A stretch of 53,347 bases of DNA from positions 1-53,347 of the forward strand of contig JANJUB010000048.1 in assembly GCA_024710805.1 (NCBI GenBank), written 5' to 3'. A program made the position numbers and the translations under genes. Position 1 is the first letter of the stretch; the number at the start of each line of letters is the position of its first letter. Under the pieces are notes generated by a model. It was given only the letters and a program-made list of their open reading frames with translations. It had not been told where the DNA came from and made no database searches. The stretch is from Fimbriimonadaceae bacterium. Lineage in GTDB: Bacteria > Armatimonadota > Fimbriimonadia > Fimbriimonadales > Fimbriimonadaceae. Positions 8,236 to 16,249 of the stretch are shown here, piece after piece.

Positions 8236-8402
8236 CGTGATCGAGGCATGACGTTATCATACAGCAACTTAGCGGCATTTACAAGGAAAAAGTTTCTGGC
8301 AACTGTGAGGACGATGCAACCCACAGCCTCAGGGGAGCGAGAGCCAAACCAGCGGCACGTATCATCCGCTGAATACGACAGACACTTTCACCCGAGCCCG
8401 GC

Positions 8403-9887
8403 TTACAGCTCGTAGATCACGCGGTACTTCGCGTCCAATCCCGCGAGGTAGTCCTCGGCACCCATCGGCTTGCCCGTGACGCGCATCACCAGCTCCTTCG
8501 GCGGATACTTGCACCCCTGACGGTACACCTTCTCCTGCAGCCAGCCGAGGATCGGCGCGAACTCGCCGCGGGCGATCATTCCATCCACATCGCCGAGGTC
8601 GGCGACCAGCTTGTTCCAGATCTGGTAGCTCAGCAGGTTGCCCATCGAGTAGGTCGGGAAGTAGCCAATGGCCCCCATCGACCAGTGCACGTCCTGCAGA
8701 CATCCTTCCGAGTCGGTCTTTGGGCGAATGCCGAGGTACGCCTCGTACTTCGCATTCCAGGCCTCGGGCATATCCTTAACCGCCAGCTTGCCGGTGAGCA
8801 CGTCGCACTCGATCTCGAACCGCACGAGCACGTGCAGGTTGTACGTGACTTCGTCGGCCTCGACACGGATGAACGACGGCTCGACCTTGTTGATCATTCG
8901 GTACCAGTCGGCGAGCGATATGTCGGCGAGCGTCGGGAACTTCGCCTGGAGGTCGGGCAGGAATCGCTGCCAGAACGCCTTCGAGCGGCCGACGATGTTC
9001 TCCCAGGTACGACTTTGGCTCTCGTGGATCCCCAGCGACACGCCGCCGGCGAGCGGGGTGCGATCCCACGCCATGGGGCTTCCCTGCTCGTACATACCGT
9101 GGCCGGCTTCGTGGAGCGATCCGAAAATCGCCGATCCGATGTACGGCTTGTATCGCGTGGTCAGCCGCACGTCTCCGATGGAGAAGGTCGTGCAGAACGG
9201 GTGCGGGGCAGTGTCCTGTCGGCCCCGATCAAAGTCGAACCCGATTGCCTTGACGATGTGTTCGGTGAACTCGCTCTGCGCTTGGTTGGGCCACTCGCCG
9301 TGCAGGCGGGAGTCGTCGATGGGGCGGCCACGCTCCTTGATCGCCTTCACCAGCTCGACGTTCGGACCCTTGAGGGCCTCGAACATGCGCACGCAGTCCG
9401 CAGCCTTGGCTCCTTCCTCGTATTGGTCGAGGAGGGCATCATAGATGTGGTCGGTGTAGCCGAGATACTCCGCCTCTTGGCGGGCGATCTCGAACATGCG
9501 CTCCAGCGTCGGCGCGAACCCGGCGAAGTTGTTCTCGGCGCGGGCCTTCACCCAGTCTTCGTGGGCAATGGCGGCGAGCCGCGACTTTTCGGCAACGAGC
9601 TCCGCGGGAATCTTGGTCTTCAGATCGTACTCGCGTTGCAGAACCCGGACCATGGCGAGGTCGTCCTCGGACTGAGCCTCGTTCTTGCTCTGGCTGACGA
9701 GTTTGCCAAAGGCATCGTCGGTGCTGAGTTCGTGGGCCATGCGGCTGAGGGCACCGACGTGCTCCGCGCGAGCCTCGGCCGCACCGCGAGGCATGTAGGT
9801 CTGCTGATCCCAGTCCATGATCGCGATCGCGGACGAGAGCGCGTTGATGTCGGCGTAGCGGGCCTTAAGATCGTTCAGGGCGGACAT
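8403..9887 (-). CDS. Carboxypeptidase Taq (peptidase M32)
   Basis: This 494-residue zinc metallocarboxypeptidase matches the usual M32 length of ~500. The zinc motif HEAGH lies in GSLHEAGHGMYEQG. Other family landmarks are HPFCTTFSIGDVRLTTRY, SLGIHESQSRTWENIVGRS and HWSMGAIGYFPTYSMGNL. It would remove C-terminal residues from peptides in the cytoplasm. The ATG at 9887 gives the MSALNDLKARYADINALSSA start expected of the family; the longer reading frame adds an unrelated extension. TAAACT lies 7 nt upstream of this ATG, again a leaderless arrangement. It is monocistronic by position. Confidence 0.95.
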   Translation of the reverse strand: MSALNDLKARYADINALSSAIAIMDWDQQTYMPRGAAEARAEHVGALSRMAHELSTDDAFGKLVSQSKNEAQSEDDLAMVRVLQREYDLKTKIPAELVAEKSRLAAIAHEDWVKARAENNFAGFAPTLERMFEIARQEAEYLGYTDHIYDALLDQYEEGAKAADCVRMFEALKGPNVELVKAIKERGRPIDDSRLHGEWPNQAQSEFTEHIVKAIGFDFDRGRQDTAPHPFCTTFSIGDVRLTTRYKPYIGSAIFGSLHEAGHGMYEQGSPMAWDRTPLAGGVSLGIHESQSRTWENIVGRSKAFWQRFLPDLQAKFPTLADISLADWYRMINKVEPSFIRVEADEVTYNLHVLVRFEIECDVLTGKLAVKDMPEAWNAKYEAYLGIRPKTDSEGCLQDVHWSMGAIGYFPTYSMGNLLSYQIWNKLVADLGDVDGMIARGEFAPILGWLQEKVYRQGCKYPPKELVMRVTGKPMGAEDYLAGLDAKYRVIYEL

Positions 9888-10038
9888 GTCGTGGAGTTTA
9901 CCGGCGACTCTGATCGAGCAGGAGCGCGGGTTAGCGGGGTCGGCTCGGGTTGGATCGGAGTTACAAGATCGAATCCCGCACCTTCCCACCGGCAACGCGT
10001 GACCTCACCCGCGTGCGTGTGTCATAATCTCCGCCGAC

Positions 10039-10113
10039 GCCGACGTAGCTCAGTGGTAGAGCAGCTGTTTCGTAAACAGCAGGTCACCGGTTCGAATCCG
10101 GTCGTCGGCTCCA
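10039..10113 (+). tRNA. tRNA-Thr (CGT)
   Basis: A complete cloverleaf can be drawn. The acceptor GCCGACG pairs with CGTCGGC, the D arm is GCTC...GAGC, the anticodon stem GCTGT/ACAGC carries loop TTCGTAA with anticodon CGT at 10071-10073, and the T arm ACCGG/CCGGT has loop TTCGAAT. The discriminator is T and CCA is encoded. It decodes ACG (Thr). Confidence 0.96.
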
Positions 10114-10154
10114 GTTCATTTGAACCTAGCCATAGTTGCCCGGGCAGCTAACGG

Positions 10155-11441
10155 TTATTCAACGAAGAGCGGCACATTCGCCACGGCCGCGAGGCCCGCG
10201 TCGTCGTACACGTAGGCGAACAAACGGTATCCACCGCTCTTGGTGGGCAACTTCACTCTGGCTGTTCGCTCGTTCGACTCCAGGATCGCTTCGGGATAGC
10301 TGGCGGGGACCCGCTCGTCGCGGCCCGCGGTCAGTCGCTCCACCGCTTCTCCTGTGAGCATCCACCGGACTCTCAGCGGGCGCTTCTCCGGATCGTTCGC
10401 AACCAGACTTCCTTCGAGTACCTGGCCCTGCTTCAGCCGATCCGACTGGGGCACCGATAGCTTCTCGATGCGCGGCGCAAGGTTGGGGCGGCGCTTTCCG
10501 GTCCACAGCTCGGAAATCGTCTCGACTGCGCCAAGCGGAGTCCCGTCCGGCAAGAGCATGCCAAACCACGTTGCCGTCGCTTCCTGCTTATTGCCCCATA
10601 GGAAGGCGTACGACCCGAGACAGGTGCCCTTCGCCCGGACGACGGCCGCCTCATAGGACCGGCGGTAGAAATCGGCCTTCTCGGTGCTCGTGGCTTCGAT
10701 CGGAGCGTCCCATCGCGTCTTCGGTACTTCCCACTGACCCAGGGGGCCGAACTCGGTGACGACGTAAGGCTTGCGTCCGCCCTGCTTGGCATACCGCTCG
10801 GCCACCGTCGGGGCGCCGCCGTAGCTGTTGATGCCAATGATGTCGATGCTGGGGCACAACTCCTGAATCGACTTGACTTTATCGTCGCCGATCTCCGCGA
10901 TCACGGTCATCGTGGGGTGATTGGGATCGATGCGCTTGCTCATCGCGGCGATCGCCTCGACGGCTTGCCACACCTTGGGGTCTTTGCCATTCCCTTCCAT
11001 TTCGTTGCCGAAGGCCCACATGAGGAGCGCCGGGTGATTCTTGTAGCGCTCGACCACCTCTTTGCACATTTCGAACTGCTGCTTGACCGCGGCCGGATCG
11101 CTGTAGTTGAAACCGCCGGTGTGACCCAGCCAGATGCCCGCCGTCACGGTGAGCCCGTGTCGGTGCGCTTCGTCGAGGGTCTGGCCCAGTTGCTCAGCCC
11201 CCCAGGTGCGGATCGAGTTCCCGCCGATTTCGACGAGCAGTTTCATGGAGCCATTACCCCCGACCCCGTTGATGAAGTAGGGTTGGCCGTTTCGCACGAG
11301 ATGAAACTTCCCCGGAGTGCCCGCCACCTTCACGACGCTGGGTTTGTCCGATGTGGTTTGCCGCGCATGACCGAAGATGGACGACGCGCACAAGGCGAGA
11401 CCGGCGAGGGCGATCATGTGAGAAACGTTTCCCAAAACCAT
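10155..11441 (-). CDS. Exported GH2-type (clan A) glycoside hydrolase
   Basis: This 428-residue exported TIM-barrel hydrolase starts at ATG 11441, preceded by TACAAT at leaderless distance. A signal peptide (HMIALAGLALCASSIFGHA) is followed by a GH2-like barrel: FINGVGGNGSMKLLVEIGGNSIRTW, then the acid/base Glu147 in WAFGNEMEG and the nucleophile Glu230 in PYVVTEFGPLG. Residues ~340-428 form a small beta domain. The substrate is unknown; a beta-linked oligosaccharide is likely. A LacI-type operator (11422-11431) lies inside codons 4-7, linking it to the divergent regulator gene and the sugar uptake genes beyond. Confidence 0.82.
   Translation of the reverse strand: MVLGNVSHMIALAGLALCASSIFGHARQTTSDKPSVVKVAGTPGKFHLVRNGQPYFINGVGGNGSMKLLVEIGGNSIRTWGAEQLGQTLDEAHRHGLTVTAGIWLGHTGGFNYSDPAAVKQQFEMCKEVVERYKNHPALLMWAFGNEMEGNGKDPKVWQAVEAIAAMSKRIDPNHPTMTVIAEIGDDKVKSIQELCPSIDIIGINSYGGAPTVAERYAKQGGRKPYVVTEFGPLGQWEVPKTRWDAPIEATSTEKADFYRRSYEAAVVRAKGTCLGSYAFLWGNKQEATATWFGMLLPDGTPLGAVETISELWTGKRRPNLAPRIEKLSVPQSDRLKQGQVLEGSLVANDPEKRPLRVRWMLTGEAVERLTAGRDERVPASYPEAILESNERTARVKLPTKSGGYRLFAYVYDDAGLAAVANVPLFVE
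11422..11431. promoter_or_regulatory. LacI-type operator 1 (GAAACGTTTC) inside the hydrolase 5' end
   Basis: This is a perfect 10-bp palindrome with the same core as the sites at 11604-11615 and 18633-18648. It lies 10-19 nt inside the coding sequence of the minus-strand hydrolase, directly downstream of that gene's likely transcription start. A bound repressor would block initiation or clearance. Confidence 0.75.
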
Positions 11442-11447
11442 GGCTGC

Positions 11448-11453
11448 ATTGTA
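11448..11453 (-). promoter_or_regulatory. -10 TACAAT of the hydrolase gene
   Basis: TACAAT on the minus strand ends 6 nt before ATG 11441, so the mRNA is predicted to be leaderless. No convincing -35 is seen. Confidence 0.5.
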
Positions 11454-11554
11454 ACACGGGTTTGGTGACAGCACGCCAACTTCGCTCCAATTCGCTCAGC
11501 CATCTGGCACTGTTAGGTTCAAAAGTGGGGGTGAAAGAAAAAAACTCAAAATTC

Positions 11555-11585
11555 TCGACCAAATCTGCACTTTGTCTCGTATAAT
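11555..11585 (+). promoter_or_regulatory. Promoter of the LacI-family gene
   Basis: There is a perfect -10 TATAAT at 11580-11585, with only a weak -35 (TCGACC at 11555-11560, 19 bp spacer). The predicted start near 11592 places operator 2 immediately downstream. Confidence 0.6.
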
Positions 11586-11603
11586 GCGAATCAAGGCGTT
11601 TTG

Positions 11604-11615
11604 CGAAACGTTTCG
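11604..11615. promoter_or_regulatory. LacI-type operator 2 (CGAAACGTTTCG)
   Basis: This is a perfect 12-bp palindrome between the TATAAT promoter and ATG 11622 of the regulator gene. Its position implies autorepression. Confidence 0.85.
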
Positions 11616-11621
11616 GGAACC

Positions 11622-12647
11622 ATGGCAAGCACGATCAAAGACATCGCCAAGCGGCTAGATATCTCGGTCAGCACGGTCAGTTACGCACTGAACGGAGGCC
11701 CGCGCAAGGTTCCGTCAAGCGTCCGTGCCCAGGTTCTCGCCGTAGCCAAGGAACTCGACTACCGGCCAAACCGGGTAGCGCGATCGATGGTCACGGGCCG
11801 AAGCGACACGATCGGAATCGTTCCGCCCGAAGTCTCCGAAGACGTCTTCCTCAGCCCTTACCTCCATCTGGCCCTGAACGGAATCTTCAACGAGGCCGGG
11901 CGATTGCATCAAGACGTGCTCCTCTTCACGCGCTGCAACGAGACGGATCGCGAAGAGTTGACTTCGGTCCTCGTAGACGGGCGCGTCGACGGCGTGATCT
12001 TCATTGCCCCGCACTTCAGCGAGAAGGCGGTGGAGATCGCCATGAGCACGCGCGCCCCATGTGTGAGCATCTCCGGAGTGCCCCTGGAAGGCGTTCTGAG
12101 TTTCTGCGTCGACAATGAGGCGGGCGTCAATATGGCGCTCCAGCACCTGTACGACCTCGGTCATCGAAAAATCGCCCATATCGCGGGCCGACTGGACATG
12201 CAGGATGCGCTCGTTCGACTTCAGGCCTACCAGGCGTTCTTGCGTTCAAAGCGCATCCCGTACCGCGAAGAGTGGGTAGGGATGGGCCAGTTCATGATCG
12301 AAGGCGGGCGCCGTGCGATGAACGCACTGCTATCCCTGCCCGAGCCTCCCACCGCTGTTTTCTGTGCCAACGACGAGATGGCCATCGGGGCCACTTTGGA
12401 AGCCTATGCATGCAACCGAAGGGTGCCCGAGGACATTTCGATCGTTGGATTCGACAACTCGCCGGGTGCCGAACACGTGTATCCGGCGATCACGACCGTC
12501 GCCCAACCGATCAGCGATCTTGGCGCGGCCGCCGTGCGCGCGCTCCGGGCAATCGTCGAGAACCGAGAACCCGAAGACACCCCGACTCTTCCTGCCGAGC
12601 TCATCGTTCGAGCCTCAACTGCACGTCCAACGGAGAACCCACAATGA
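11622..12647 (+). CDS. LacI/GalR-family transcriptional repressor
   Basis: This 341-residue regulator has an N-terminal LacI helix-turn-helix (TIKDIAKRLDISVSTVSYAL, then the hinge ELDYRPNRVARSM). The periplasmic-binding-like sensor domain follows: DTIGIVPPE, NEAGVNMALQHLYDLGHRKIAHIAG, PTAVFCANDEMAIGATLEAY, DISIVGFDNSPGAEHVYPAITTVAQP. ATG 11622 was chosen because it starts exactly at the HTH; the longer frame would translate the operator. Its own gene, the divergent hydrolase and the PEP-CTERM gene all carry the same GAAACGTTTC palindrome, so it probably represses all three until a sugar ligand binds. Its stop overlaps the prepilin start (ATGA), so regulator and downstream operon are likely co-transcribed. 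Confidence 0.95.
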   Translation: MASTIKDIAKRLDISVSTVSYALNGGPRKVPSSVRAQVLAVAKELDYRPNRVARSMVTGRSDTIGIVPPEVSEDVFLSPYLHLALNGIFNEAGRLHQDVLLFTRCNETDREELTSVLVDGRVDGVIFIAPHFSEKAVEIAMSTRAPCVSISGVPLEGVLSFCVDNEAGVNMALQHLYDLGHRKIAHIAGRLDMQDALVRLQAYQAFLRSKRIPYREEWVGMGQFMIEGGRRAMNALLSLPEPPTAVFCANDEMAIGATLEAYACNRRVPEDISIVGFDNSPGAEHVYPAITTVAQPISDLGAAAVRALRAIVENREPEDTPTLPAELIVRASTARPTENPQ

Positions 12648-13498
12648 CAAAGAAAAATGGAGCGTTTACGCTCATCGAGCTTCTGGTCGTCATCGCGATC
12701 ATCGCGATTCTGGCGGCCATCCTCTTCCCCGTCTTCGCCCAAGCCAAGACCGCGGCAAAGAAGATCGCTTCGGTCTCAAACATGAAGCAGGTTCTGACCG
12801 CAATCAACCTGTACGTGGGCGACTACGACGATACCTATATGAAACGGGGCACGATGAACGGCAACGGCCAATCGTGGACAACCGGCAGCTGCAACGTAGA
12901 GTCGTGGGGCTGCGCTTCGTGGGATAAGGTCATCTACCCTTACCAGAAGAGCTACCCGCTGTTCGAATCGGGTCTTGACCGCTCCCCGAGGAAGCCGTCG
13001 AACATCGGCGAGATCAAGCGATCCTACCGCGTCGCCAGTAACCTCATCCGCGGCGTGGGCGGCGTGAACACCTGGGGTGGCACGACCGAGAACTTCGTCC
13101 AGGTTTATTCAACGACCGCGATCCCCGCTCCGGCCAGCTCGATTCTTCTGACGGACCAGCGTAACGAAGCCCAGTTCTACACCGGCGACTACTGGATTTG
13201 GTCGACGTTCTGGGAAGAGTGGGTTTGGGGTACCGGTTCGCAGAACACGCTTTCGTATGAAGACGTGAACCCCGCGCAACTCTGGTCCGGCATCGACTAC
13301 AAGTCGGGCGTGACGGCCAACTTCGGATTTGCCGACGGCCACGTCAAGGCCTTTGCTCGCGGCTACCTGTTCCCGGGCTATCGCCAATCGCGAGCTTACA
13401 ATCAGCCGGTTGACCCGAATCTGAAGGGCATCTGCCTCGATGCGGACGACTACTCGGGCAATGGCCCCGCCAACGACTGCCCGCTGCCGCAAGAGTAA
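12644..13498 (+). CDS. Prepilin-type protein with C-terminal H-X-DG-like element
   Basis: This 284-residue pseudopilin-like protein has a type III prepilin signal: a short basic leader (MTKKNGA), then FTLIELLVVIAIIAILAA with Glu5 of the mature form, and FPVFAQAKTAAKK. The leader would be cut by a PilD-type peptidase and N-methylated at Phe. The C-terminal part has VTANFGFADGHVKAFARG, matching the DGH element common in Planctomycetes and Armatimonadota DUF1559-like pilins. The start overlaps the repressor stop by ATGA, which places it firmly in the sugar operon. Its role is unknown; surface capture of a glycan or secretion of the hydrolases is possible but inferred. Confidence 0.88.
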   Translation: MTKKNGAFTLIELLVVIAIIAILAAILFPVFAQAKTAAKKIASVSNMKQVLTAINLYVGDYDDTYMKRGTMNGNGQSWTTGSCNVESWGCASWDKVIYPYQKSYPLFESGLDRSPRKPSNIGEIKRSYRVASNLIRGVGGVNTWGGTTENFVQVYSTTAIPAPASSILLTDQRNEAQFYTGDYWIWSTFWEEWVWGTGSQNTLSYEDVNPAQLWSGIDYKSGVTANFGFADGHVKAFARGYLFPGYRQSRAYNQPVDPNLKGICLDADDYSGNGPANDCPLPQE

Positions 13499-13510
13499 GC
13501 GTTATTGTTG

Positions 13511-13539
13511 CGAGGCGGCAAGCTTGTCTTGCCGCCTCG
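13511..13539. terminator. Strong intergenic hairpin without U-tract
   Basis: A perfect 12-bp stem CGAGGCGGCAAG/CTTGCCGCCTCG has a 5-nt loop. No T-run follows on either strand. It may trim or stabilise the mRNA 3' of the prepilin and allow higher prepilin than transporter expression. It could also terminate weakly. Confidence 0.5.
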
Positions 13540-13560
13540 ACCTGACCCCAACTTAATGCC

Positions 13561-13824
13561 ATGAAAAAGGAAATTCCAACTTGGGCAGTCATTGCCTCCA
13601 TTGCCGCTGTCGTTCTTCTCGGCGGTCTGTTTGTTGGCCTTGGAGCCCTCGGGCCGGGCGAACTGCCTGCTCCCAAGATCAAGGTTAAGCAAGAGGTGCC
13701 CGAGCATTTGAAGGGCAAGCTCTCTCCGGAAGTCGAGGCCCAGATTCGCGAACAAACTCAGAAGTACGGCGAGATCGACCCTAACGCTCCGGCGCCGACG
13801 CCAAGAGTCCCCTCCGACCAGTAA
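13561..13824 (+). CDS. Small single-pass membrane protein
   Basis: This 87-residue protein is not recognised. An N-terminal anchor (WAVIASIAAVVLLGGLFVGLGAL) is followed by a charged, Pro-rich ~60-residue tail (HLKGKLSPEVEAQIREQTQKYG). It lies between the prepilin and the transporter gene, all in the same direction, with 19 bp to the next start, so it is probably part of the same operon. It may be an accessory of the pilin or the transporter; nothing in the sequence decides which. Confidence 0.7.
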   Translation: MKKEIPTWAVIASIAAVVLLGGLFVGLGALGPGELPAPKIKVKQEVPEHLKGKLSPEVEAQIREQTQKYGEIDPNAPAPTPRVPSDQ

Positions 13825-13843
13825 TCCGGTTCCGAGGTCAAAC

Positions 13844-16249
13844 GTGAGACGATTCGTCCTCCTGCTGACCACCCTTGCTCTCGTAGCGGGGATGGCGATG
13901 CTTCCTACGTCCGCCCGAGCGGCGGTCGAGCTTCGCTTGGTCGTTTGGGATGGTGATGAGAGCTTACGCGTCCTCCAGCAAGTGACCCGCGACTTCGAGC
14001 GGGCACACCCGGGCATCAAGGTTCGGCTGGAGAATGTCGACTATCGCTACTTCTTTCAACGGCTGCTAACTCAGATCGCGGGCAACTCAGCCCCCGACGT
14101 CGCCATGCTCGACCCGCAGAACATGCAAATGTTCGCCAAGCGCGGGACTCTGTTGCCGCTCGATCCGCTGATTGCCGAGACTCCCGATTTCCGCCTGGAA
14201 GAGTACTACGAACCCATCGTGAGTGTTCACCGCTGGGAGGGGACACTCTACGTCCTCCCCCGCGACATCGCGCCGATCGGCCTGATCTACTACAACAAGC
14301 GCCTCTTTCGCGAGGCCGGGTTGGCGGAGCCCGATGGGTCTTGGACTTGGGACTTCGAACCTCGCCCCGAGCTCGGATCCCGTTGTTTCACCCATGTGAT
14401 GAGCCGCCTCACCCGCCGGGATGCCGGGGGCAAGGTACGCCAATGGGGCTTTGCTCCTTCCTGGACCGGTGCGTTCACCGATACGGTCGTGTTCTCGCAG
14501 GGTGCGCGCTATGTCGATGATCCCGAAGCTTTCGATCGGATGAACTTCACCGATCCGCGGGTTGTTCGTGCGTTCGATTTCGTTGCCAGCCTCGCGAACG
14601 AGAAGAAGTGGATGCCCAGCCAATCCGAGCTGACCTCGGTGGTGCAGTCCACCGCGGTGGACCTCTTCATTTCTCAGCGGGTTGCGATGTACCAGTGCGG
14701 GATCTGGGATGTACCTAAAATCCGCAAAGCGCTACAACCTGGGTCGCCCGACTTCTTCGAGTGGGATATCACCCTCGCCCCGGGCTACAAAGACCCCGTA
14801 ACGGGCACCGTTTCGCGCGCCGCGCCCACGGGAGGCTCGGGGTACGGAGTCCTTGCTTCGACCCGATATCCGAAAGAGGCCTGGCTACTCACCCAGTGGA
14901 TGGCCGGTGAACCCGGGATGCGGGCGATGGCCAAGGCGGGCATCGCTCAACCGGCGATCAAGCGGTTGGCCCAAGGCGAGGATTGGATTCCCGGACCCAA
15001 TACACCCCTCGAGCAGCGCTACCCCGCAAACCGGATCGTCACCGACGTCGCGGCCCAACAAGTCGTCTTCCCTCCTACCGCCGACTACTGGATGGAAGTT
15101 AGCGGACTCGTGTTCTCCAAGACGGAGCCGATCTACCTTGGCACCGCAACGGCAGAAGAGGCGTTGACAGAGGGTCAGCGCATTGCATCGACCCGGTTGG
15201 AAACCATCCTCAAAGAAGAAGCGCTTCCGCCGTTCGACTGGCGAATCGGCGGTGTCGCGGGCTTCGCTCTCCTTGCCGCAACGATTGCTTGGGTCTATGG
15301 CCCAGAGCTTCGAAAGAAGCGCTCGTCCGCCCAGCGCCTGGAGAACCGGCTGAGCCTGCTCTTCCTGTCGCCGTGGATTCTAGGCACGCTGTTCTTTGCC
15401 GTGGGCCCCATGATCTTCTCCCTCTTGATGAGCTTCTCGAAGTGGGACATTATCCAGGCCGCTGACTACCGGGGACTCGGCAACTACAACGAGGCCCTCT
15501 TTCAAGACCCGCGCTTCTGGACAACGGTCAAGGTCACGGGTGTCTATACGCTGGTATCGGTTCCGCTCGGAATGGTGTTCGCGCTCGCGCTGGCTCTCCT
15601 GCTCAACACCAAAGTGCGCGGAATGCCCATCTACCGCACGTTTTTCTATCTGCCCGCTCTGGCGAGCGCCGTAGCTTCTGCCCTCATTTGGCGCAAGATC
15701 TTCCAACCTGAAGGAGGGTTGCTGAACGCCGCCCTGTTCGGCAGCGATGGTCGGGGAGACCTCTTCGGAGTCGCCTCATGGTTGGCACCGGGCGGCGAAC
15801 TGCCCAACTGGTTAGGCGATGAGCGCTTGGCCCTGCCATCGCTCATTATCATGAGCCTTTGGGGCGTGGGTGGCAGCATGGTGATCCTGTTGGCGGGCCT
15901 CCAGGGGATTCCCGACTACTACTACGAAGCGGCCACTCTGGATGGAGCCGGCATATGGAGTAAGTTCCGCGTCGTAACCCTTCCGTTGGTCTCGCCGTCG
16001 CTCTTTTTCACGCTGATTACCGGAGTCATTGGCAGCCTCCAAGTCTTCACTCAGGCCTTTGTCATGACTCAGGGCGGCCCGAACGACTCGACGAGGTTCT
16101 ACATGCTGCACCTCTACGACCAGTCCTTTGGCAGCCTTCGAATGGGCTATGCATCCGCGCTGGCGTGGCTGCTGTTTGTCGCCGTCTTTGTGGCCACTCG
16201 TCTGCAGTGGCGTCTCAACAAGTACGTGTACTACGAGGGGGCAGCATGA
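13844..16249 (+). CDS. Fused sugar-binding protein and MalF-type permease
   Basis: This 801-residue protein joins two ABC-importer subunits that are normally separate. Residues 1-27 are a signal sequence. Residues ~28-440 are an extracellular solute-binding protein of the family-1 type (LRLVVWDGDESLRVLQQVTRDFERAHPGIKV, SAPDVAMLD, GTLYVLPRDIAPIGLIYYNKRLF). A transmembrane helix follows (GVAGFALLAATIAWVYG, ~457-473), then a full MalF/UgpA-like permease (LLFLSPWILGTLFFAVGPMIF) with the EAA loop EAATLDGAGIWSKFRVVTLP at ~695-714. The topology is sensible: binding domain outside, permease start inside. The GTG start has a GAGG ribosome site. The second permease follows with ATGA overlap. No ATPase gene is in the window. 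Confidence 0.9.
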   Translation: MRRFVLLLTTLALVAGMAMLPTSARAAVELRLVVWDGDESLRVLQQVTRDFERAHPGIKVRLENVDYRYFFQRLLTQIAGNSAPDVAMLDPQNMQMFAKRGTLLPLDPLIAETPDFRLEEYYEPIVSVHRWEGTLYVLPRDIAPIGLIYYNKRLFREAGLAEPDGSWTWDFEPRPELGSRCFTHVMSRLTRRDAGGKVRQWGFAPSWTGAFTDTVVFSQGARYVDDPEAFDRMNFTDPRVVRAFDFVASLANEKKWMPSQSELTSVVQSTAVDLFISQRVAMYQCGIWDVPKIRKALQPGSPDFFEWDITLAPGYKDPVTGTVSRAAPTGGSGYGVLASTRYPKEAWLLTQWMAGEPGMRAMAKAGIAQPAIKRLAQGEDWIPGPNTPLEQRYPANRIVTDVAAQQVVFPPTADYWMEVSGLVFSKTEPIYLGTATAEEALTEGQRIASTRLETILKEEALPPFDWRIGGVAGFALLAATIAWVYGPELRKKRSSAQRLENRLSLLFLSPWILGTLFFAVGPMIFSLLMSFSKWDIIQAADYRGLGNYNEALFQDPRFWTTVKVTGVYTLVSVPLGMVFALALALLLNTKVRGMPIYRTFFYLPALASAVASALIWRKIFQPEGGLLNAALFGSDGRGDLFGVASWLAPGGELPNWLGDERLALPSLIIMSLWGVGGSMVILLAGLQGIPDYYYEAATLDGAGIWSKFRVVTLPLVSPSLFFTLITGVIGSLQVFTQAFVMTQGGPNDSTRFYMLHLYDQSFGSLRMGYASALAWLLFVAVFVATRLQWRLNKYVYYEGAA

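Noticed and set aside
8685-10151. Plus-strand open frame of 488 codons over the M32 peptidase and the tRNA
   Set aside because: It is antisense to a complete M32 enzyme and runs through a tRNA gene.
13511-13539. The post-prepilin hairpin as a full terminator separating pilin from transporter
   Set aside because: It has no U-tract on either strand and no promoter is seen before 13561, so it was kept only as a possible attenuator or stabiliser.
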